NCBI GenBank assembly: GCA_051418055.1
Contig: JBPRGH010000135.1
Span: forward strand, 35,174-99,173
DNA: 64,000 nt
Direction of reading: 5' to 3'
Source: JBPRGH01 sp051418055
Lineage (GTDB): Bacteria > Bacteroidota > Bacteroidia > Cytophagales > Cyclobacteriaceae
Below the pieces are notes generated by a model. The model did not search any database. It was not told the DNA's origin and worked only from the letters and a program-made list of their open reading frames with translations. This document shows, one piece after another, positions 58,754 to 64,000 of this stretch (position 1 is its first letter; each line of letters begins with the position of its first letter). Position numbers and translations under genes: made by a program.

Positions 58754-60538
58754 ATGGAGAACATTAGGAATTTCTGCATTATCGCACACATTGATCATGG
58801 GAAAAGCACCCTGGCCGACCGTTTATTGCAAACAACGAAAACGGTATCAGATCGTGATATGCAGAATCAGCTGTTGGATAGCATGGACCTGGAAAGGGAG
58901 CGCGGTATTACAATTAAAAGCCACGCCATCCAGATGGATTATGAGTATGAGGGTAAGAAATATATTCTTAATCTTATTGACACTCCCGGTCACGTGGATT
59001 TTTCATATGAAGTTTCACGTTCAATTGCTGCCTGTGAGGGCGCTTTATTAATTGTTGATGCTTCCCAGGGAATTGAGGCTCAGACAATATCAAACCTTTA
59101 TCTTGCTATAGATCATAACCTGGAGATAATCCCGGTATTAAATAAAATAGACCTGCCCGGCGCTATGCCGGAAGAGGTGACAGATGAGATTGTTAACCTT
59201 ATAGGTTGCAATGCGGAGGATGTGATCCATGCCAGCGCAAAGGAGGGTATAGGAATAGAAGAAATACTTGCTGCTATTGTAAATCGTATCCCACCACCAA
59301 AAGGCGATCCTGGTGCACCGCTACAGGCTATGATCTTTGATTCTGTCTTTAATCCTTACCGTGGTATAGAGGTTATTTTCAGGGTTTTTAACGGTAAGAT
59401 CAATAAAGGCGACGAAGTGAAATTCGTTAATACCGGAAAGACATATGAGGCCGATGAGATTGGTATTTTAAAACTGAAGCAGCAGCCTAAAGACACGATT
59501 TCAGCTGGTAATGTTGGATACCTGATCAGTGGTATAAAAGTTGCCCGTGAAGTGAAGGTAGGGGATACAATTACACATATTGATGCACCTGCCAAAGCTT
59601 TGAAAGGTTTTGAGGACGTTAAGCCAATGGTTTTTGCCGGGATCTATCCGGTAGATACCTCAGAGTTTGAGGAATTACGTAACTCTATGGAAAAGCTACA
59701 GCTTAATGATGCTTCTCTTGTCTGGGAGCCTGAAACATCTGCAGCCCTTGGATTCGGCTTCCGTTGTGGTTTTTTAGGTATGCTCCATATGGAGATTATT
59801 CAGGAGCGACTTGAGCGCGAGTTTGACATGACAGTAATTACAACTGTTCCTTCAGTACGTTTTCACACGATTCAAACAAATGGTGACGTTAAAAATGTCA
59901 GTGCACCTTCTGAAATGCCCGATCCGGCAAGTATAAGCCATGTTGAAGAACCTTTTATCAGGGCTCAGATAATTTCCAAATCAGAATATGTTGGGGGTAT
60001 CATTGAGCTTTGTATAGATAAGAGGGGAATTATAAAAAATCAGATCTACCTGACAGCTTCACGTGTTGAGCTGACGTTTGAGCTACCTTTATCGGAAGTG
60101 GTTTTTGACTTTTTTGATAAGCTTAAAACGATCTCCAGGGGTTATGCTTCATTAGATTACGAACTGATTGGCTACCGCCAGTCAAATATGGTGAAGCTTG
60201 ATATTATGCTCAATGGCGAGCGTGTCGACGCTTTATCTGCTATTGTACATCGTGATAAAGCATATGATTGGGGTAAAAGGCTGTGTGAAAAGCTTAAGGA
60301 GTTAATACCTAGACAAATGTTTGAGATTGCCATTCAGGCTGCTATTGGTACAAAAGTGATAGCACGTGAAACGGTAAAGGCGATGCGTAAAAATGTGATT
60401 GCCAAATGTTATGGGGGGGATATTTCACGTAAAAGAAAACTTCTGGAGAAACAGAAAAAAGGTAAAAAGAGAATGCGCCAGGTAGGTAATGTGGAGATTC
60501 CACAGGAAGCATTTATGGCTGTTCTTAAATTAGATTAA
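58754..60538 (+). CDS. lepA: Elongation factor 4 (LepA)
   Basis: A 594-residue translational GTPase: AHIDHGKSTLADRLL (residues 12-26), DTPGHVDF, NKIDLPGA, the LepA-specific C-terminal domain ending KKGKKRMRQVGNVEIPQEAF and normal family length. It back-translocates stalled ribosomes. It begins the operon with folD, 4 bases later. Confidence 0.98.
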   Translation: MENIRNFCIIAHIDHGKSTLADRLLQTTKTVSDRDMQNQLLDSMDLERERGITIKSHAIQMDYEYEGKKYILNLIDTPGHVDFSYEVSRSIAACEGALLIVDASQGIEAQTISNLYLAIDHNLEIIPVLNKIDLPGAMPEEVTDEIVNLIGCNAEDVIHASAKEGIGIEEILAAIVNRIPPPKGDPGAPLQAMIFDSVFNPYRGIEVIFRVFNGKINKGDEVKFVNTGKTYEADEIGILKLKQQPKDTISAGNVGYLISGIKVAREVKVGDTITHIDAPAKALKGFEDVKPMVFAGIYPVDTSEFEELRNSMEKLQLNDASLVWEPETSAALGFGFRCGFLGMLHMEIIQERLEREFDMTVITTVPSVRFHTIQTNGDVKNVSAPSEMPDPASISHVEEPFIRAQIISKSEYVGGIIELCIDKRGIIKNQIYLTASRVELTFELPLSEVVFDFFDKLKTISRGYASLDYELIGYRQSNMVKLDIMLNGERVDALSAIVHRDKAYDWGKRLCEKLKELIPRQMFEIAIQAAIGTKVIARETVKAMRKNVIAKCYGGDISRKRKLLEKQKKGKKRMRQVGNVEIPQEAFMAVLKLD

Positions 60539-60542
60539 ACAC

Positions 60543-61412
60543 ATGCAAATCCTTGATGGGCGTAAAATTGCCAACGAAATAAAATCGGAACTTGCCGAAG
60601 AGGTTCAGAAAATAAAAGAACGCGGACATAAGGTGCCTCACCTTGCAGCAATACTTGTGGGAGATGATGCCGCCAGCCAAACTTATGTTACAAATAAGAT
60701 CAATGATTGTAAAAAAGTAGGATTTGAATATACGCTTTTAAACCTGCCGCCAACAATTTCCCAGCAAAAGCTACTTTCCGAAATTGAGCGACTTAATAAT
60801 GATGAGGATATTGATGGTCTTATCGTTCAGCTTCCCCTGCCTGAACACATTGATTCAGAGCTAATTACTGAGAAGATACTGCCGGATAAAGATGTGGACG
60901 GGTTTACAAATAAAAATTTTGGAAAGATCATTTCAAAGGATCCTTTAATACTGCCGGCAACCCCTTTGGGAATTCTTGAGCTTTTAAAACGTTATAATAT
61001 TGAAACAAAAGGAGCGCATTGTGTTGTGGTAGGTAATAGCCGTATTGTAGGGTCACCCATGTCTATGCTGATGAGCTATCATGGATTTGCAACAGTAACA
61101 AATTGTCATATCCATACAAAGGATCTTAAGGAACATACTAAAAAAGCAGATATTTTAATAGTTGCGGTTGGAAAACCGAATTTAATTACTGCCGATATGG
61201 TAAAAGAAGGAGCAGTAGTCGTAGATGTGGGGATATCAAGGGTTTCAGATGCGTCATCTGCAAAAGGATTTAGGCTGAGAGGGGATGTGGATTTTGATGA
61301 AGTGGCAGAAAAATGCAGCTATATAACTCCTGTTCCGGGCGGTGTGGGTCCGATGACAAGAGCCTCTTTGCTGATGAACACATTGCGTTCGGCAAAAAAG
61401 CATGGTAAATAA
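60543..61412 (+). CDS. folD: Methylenetetrahydrofolate dehydrogenase/cyclohydrolase
   Basis: A 289-residue FolD: catalytic Lys in ILVGDDAASQTYVTNKINDC, NADP motif VVVGNSRIVGSPMSMLM and the end PVPGGVGPMTRASLLMNT. It interconverts methylene- and formyl-tetrahydrofolate. It overlaps queE by 11 bases. Confidence 0.98.
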   Translation: MQILDGRKIANEIKSELAEEVQKIKERGHKVPHLAAILVGDDAASQTYVTNKINDCKKVGFEYTLLNLPPTISQQKLLSEIERLNNDEDIDGLIVQLPLPEHIDSELITEKILPDKDVDGFTNKNFGKIISKDPLILPATPLGILELLKRYNIETKGAHCVVVGNSRIVGSPMSMLMSYHGFATVTNCHIHTKDLKEHTKKADILIVAVGKPNLITADMVKEGAVVVDVGISRVSDASSAKGFRLRGDVDFDEVAEKCSYITPVPGGVGPMTRASLLMNTLRSAKKHGK

Positions 61413-62031
61413 TACAACATTAATTAACGAGGGTAAGGTATTACCGTTGATGGAAGCCTTCTACACCATTCAGGGTGAAGGGCATTATCAGGGACATGCC
61501 GCATATTTTATCCGGTTAGGAGGCTGTGATGTTGGCTGTGTATGGTGCGATGTTAAAGAATCATGGGATGCGGAAGCGCACCCTGCTTTGGAAATAGAAG
61601 AAATAGTTAAGCAGGCTGAAAAACATCCCGGAGGCCTTGCTGTAATAACAGGAGGGGAGCCTGCCATGTATAATTTGTCCCCTTTGACCCAATTACTGCA
61701 TCAGAAAAATATAAAAACCAATATAGAGACCAGTGGAGCCTATCCGCTGACAGGAGAATGGGATTGGGTATGTCTTTCACCTAAAAAATTTAAGGCACCC
61801 GTTGAAGAAAATTACCCTATTACTGATGAACTTAAGGTTATAATATATAATAAGAGTGATTTTAAATGGGCAGAGGAGCATGCCGCTAAAGTACCGACCG
61901 GCTGCAAACTTTTCTTACAACCTGAGTGGAGTAAGCAAGAACAAATGCTTCCCCAGATCATTAATTATATTAAAGACAATCCAAAGTGGCAAATTTCGTT
62001 ACAGATTCATAAGTTCATGGATATTCCGTAG
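61402..62031 (+). CDS. queE: 7-carboxy-7-deazaguanine synthase
   Basis: A 209-residue radical SAM enzyme with the CX3CX2C-type cluster motif at Cys42, Cys46 and Cys49 (GGCDVGCVWCD). It makes CDG in the queuosine pathway from CPH4. Residues VITGGEPAMYN and LSPKKFKAPV are QueE-typical. It starts 11 bases inside folD. Confidence 0.93.
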   Translation: MVNNTTLINEGKVLPLMEAFYTIQGEGHYQGHAAYFIRLGGCDVGCVWCDVKESWDAEAHPALEIEEIVKQAEKHPGGLAVITGGEPAMYNLSPLTQLLHQKNIKTNIETSGAYPLTGEWDWVCLSPKKFKAPVEENYPITDELKVIIYNKSDFKWAEEHAAKVPTGCKLFLQPEWSKQEQMLPQIINYIKDNPKWQISLQIHKFMDIP

Positions 62032-62036
62032 GCATC

Positions 62037-63962
62037 ATGCTTCGATACATTATATATATATTAATATTTTTCTCTATTTCTTTTGAAGGTCTTGCGCAGG
62101 AGCGGCTGAGTACAAAAAAGAAAAAAGCAATAGAGTATTATACGCAGGCAGATAACTATCGCGTAAGGGGTCAGTTTGAGCAGGCTGTCGCTTTATTGGG
62201 CCAGGCCCTTGAAAAAGATGATGATTTTTTTGAAGCATGGTTTAGGCTCGGGCAAACCTTTAAAATGGCTCGCCAATATGAGAAGGCAGTGCAGGCATAT
62301 GAGCAGGCAATAGATCATAATCCATTAAACAAACCACTTGACGGAGTATATTTTGAATTGGGTGAGATCCACCTTGGCCTTGGAAATTATGAGCGGGCTC
62401 AGCATTTCCTGATCAAATATTTGGCAAATAATCCGAGGAATAGCAAGAAAGTAGCAGAGGCAAAAAAGATGCTGGAAAATGCCGAGTTTGCCACCGAAAA
62501 TATTGAACGTGCCGTTTCTCTGGACATTAAGCCACTTCCGAACGTTATTAACACATTTGTAATGCAGTATTTTCCGGTACTTACTGCAGATAAAAAGACG
62601 ATAATTTATACAAGGAGGCTTGGCACTGAACCTACTTATGACGAGGATCTTGTGATGAGCAGAAAGGATGAGAATGGGAATTGGCAACAGCCCCAGTCAT
62701 TATCAGAAAATATAAATTCTGAATTAAATGAAGGAACTTCTACCATTTCAGCGGATGGGCGGACATTGATTTTTACTTCCTGTCATGGCAGAGAAACTGT
62801 AGGCAATTGCGATCTTTATATTAGTTATAAAGAAGGTAATAACTGGAGTATTCCAATAAATATTGGAAGACCTGTGAATTCACCTCATTGGGATTCACAG
62901 CCTTCACTATCAGCAGATGGTAGAACATTATTTTTTGTTTCAAATCGTCCGGGAGGTAAAGGTGAGGTAGATATATGGTATTCAAAACTGGGACTGGATC
63001 AAAAATGGTCTGCACCTGTCAATGCCGGTGATACAATAAATACTCCTGGTAATGAGGTTGCCCCCTTTTTACACGCTAATAACAGAACATTATTCTTTTC
63101 CTCCGATCATCATAAAGGATTTGGCGGATATGATATTTTTAAATCGGAATGGGATGGACAGCAGGAATTTTCAGGGCCTGAAAATATCGGTTCACCGATA
63201 AATACTTCTGAAAATCAAAGCTCGATCTTTATTACTGCTGATGGAGATGATGGATATTATTCACATGAAACTTATACAGGGGATAATCACAAAAGCCTGA
63301 TCTATAAATTTAAAGTCCCTGAATCATTCAAACCTCAGATCGTTACTAATTATGTGACAGGAACTGTAAAAGCCGCTGAAACGGAAATCCCTTTAGAAGC
63401 TTCCATTGAGCTTTATGATATTAATAAAAATGAATTGGTAAATCTGGTTTATTCTGATTCTTTGACAGGAGAATATTTAATGGTTTTGCCTGAAGGATCA
63501 AAATATGCGCTGTATGTAAATAAGCCAGGATATTTATTTGAAAGTAAAGCTTTTGATTATAAGGAGAAAAAGGAATTTGATCCTGTTTTGAAAAATTTTG
63601 AGCTTAAGAAGATCAATAAAGGTGCCTCAACTATACTACACAATATCTTCTTTGATTTTGATAGCTATGAGTTAAGAGAGGAATCTTTTACTGAATTGCG
63701 GAAAGTGGAAAAATTCCTGAAAAATAATCCACAGGTTAAAATTGAGATCGGAGGACATACAGATGCTCAGGGCTCTGATGAATACAATTTAAAACTCTCC
63801 CGTCAACGTGCTGAAGCAGTATATGATTATTTAGTGAAAAGAGGCATTTCATCCCAGCAAATGACCTATAAAGGTTATGGTAGTGAAAAACCGCTTGTAC
63901 CCAATGATACGGAAGAAAACCGTCAGCTAAATCGCCGCATAGAATTCACTATTACAAATTAG
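62037..63962 (+). CDS. PorE-like TPR/propeller/OmpA outer-membrane protein
   Basis: A 641-residue exported protein: short signal peptide ending FEGLAQ, TPR segment (about 25-145; YEKAVQAYEQAIDHNP), a WD40/PD40 propeller (about 180-430; repeated ISADGRTLIFTSCHG, LSADGRTLFFVSNRPGG and LHANNRTLFFSSDH), a carboxypeptidase-regulatory-like beta domain (about 438-520; VTGTVKAAETEIPLEAS) and an OmpA peptidoglycan-binding domain (about 535-641; FDFDSYELREES, HTDAQGSDEYN). This is the domain order of PorE, a type 9 secretion component. Paralogues with the same order exist, so the role is probable, not proved. The start is 5 bases after queE. Confidence 0.88.
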   Translation: MLRYIIYILIFFSISFEGLAQERLSTKKKKAIEYYTQADNYRVRGQFEQAVALLGQALEKDDDFFEAWFRLGQTFKMARQYEKAVQAYEQAIDHNPLNKPLDGVYFELGEIHLGLGNYERAQHFLIKYLANNPRNSKKVAEAKKMLENAEFATENIERAVSLDIKPLPNVINTFVMQYFPVLTADKKTIIYTRRLGTEPTYDEDLVMSRKDENGNWQQPQSLSENINSELNEGTSTISADGRTLIFTSCHGRETVGNCDLYISYKEGNNWSIPINIGRPVNSPHWDSQPSLSADGRTLFFVSNRPGGKGEVDIWYSKLGLDQKWSAPVNAGDTINTPGNEVAPFLHANNRTLFFSSDHHKGFGGYDIFKSEWDGQQEFSGPENIGSPINTSENQSSIFITADGDDGYYSHETYTGDNHKSLIYKFKVPESFKPQIVTNYVTGTVKAAETEIPLEASIELYDINKNELVNLVYSDSLTGEYLMVLPEGSKYALYVNKPGYLFESKAFDYKEKKEFDPVLKNFELKKINKGASTILHNIFFDFDSYELREESFTELRKVEKFLKNNPQVKIEIGGHTDAQGSDEYNLKLSRQRAEAVYDYLVKRGISSQQMTYKGYGSEKPLVPNDTEENRQLNRRIEFTITN

Positions 63963-64000
63963 CCGAAACCGCCCCCTTATAATTCTAGCTTCTGTCTCTC

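Overview
The window looks like chromosomal DNA from a free-living member of the Bacteroidota, most likely order Cytophagales (the family is not certain). Support: low GC with A-rich leaders and few Shine-Dalgarno sites; the TAnnTTTG -7 promoter element typical of the phylum (clearest before rpsT, the ALDH7 gene, tRNA-Ala and lepA); a LytTR response regulator; a Reg_prop/Y_Y_Y sensor kinase; a PorE-like TPR/propeller/OmpA protein; and many phylum-restricted hypothetical proteins. I see no rRNA, CRISPR array, integrase or complete IS. There are two tRNAs: Arg(CCT) on the minus strand and Ala(GGC) on the plus strand.

Layout. 1-2.2 kb: end of a truncated gene, then a REP-associated tyrosine transposase (RAYT) between copies of its presumed palindromes, with a tandem duplication of its 3' end. 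2.4-4 kb: hypothetical genes, including a 58-aa lipoprotein. 4.1-7.6 kb: TPR histidine kinase, LytTR regulator and a membrane-anchored TIR protein, all co-directional. 7.6-10.3 kb: a sparse accessory patch with several short repeats, three unknown small genes and a helically phased AGCC array, next to tRNA-Arg. 10.4-15.9 kb: M1 aminopeptidase, class A-type serine hydrolase, HflX. 16-22 kb: exopolysaccharide operon (glycosyltransferase, Wza-type export protein, Wzc-type tyrosine kinase, PHP phosphatase, epimerase). 22-28.4 kb: tightly coupled operon of TPR protein, ComA-like synthase, DUF368/PopT-type transporter, aroE, uvrB and an outer-membrane protein. 28.5-32 kb: HtrA protease, ALDH7 dehydrogenase, single-domain response regulator. 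32-40 kb: mostly minus-strand housekeeping genes: pheT, a coiled-coil gene, zapA and rny in a row, then DUF1684, radC and rpsT. 40-45 kb: S1/P1-phospholipase C-like protein, GyrI-like lipoprotein, subtilase, aminopeptidase P. 45-46 kb: a second RAYT with a different palindrome family. 46-58.5 kb: RidA, HesB/IscA-type protein, methylmalonyl-CoA epimerase, ThiL, a large sensor kinase, a BNR-propeller protein, ACP phosphodiesterase, paired TerB-like proteins, amidohydrolase. 58.7-64 kb: lepA, folD, queE and a PorE-like OmpA protein.

Most of the window is ordinary conserved chromosome. The unusual material is intergenic: at least five unrelated families of short palindromic or direct repeats, two of them physically linked to divergent RAYT genes, plus a phased repeat array before a small putative DNA-binding protein at 9.7-10.0 kb. 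No complete new defence or mobile system could be demonstrated. The best candidates for undescribed biology are the two RAYT/REP cassettes, the 8.2-10.0 kb patch, the TIR protein beside the LytTR system, and the ComA homologue in a housekeeping operon. Everything here was read by eye; no database search or structure prediction was run.
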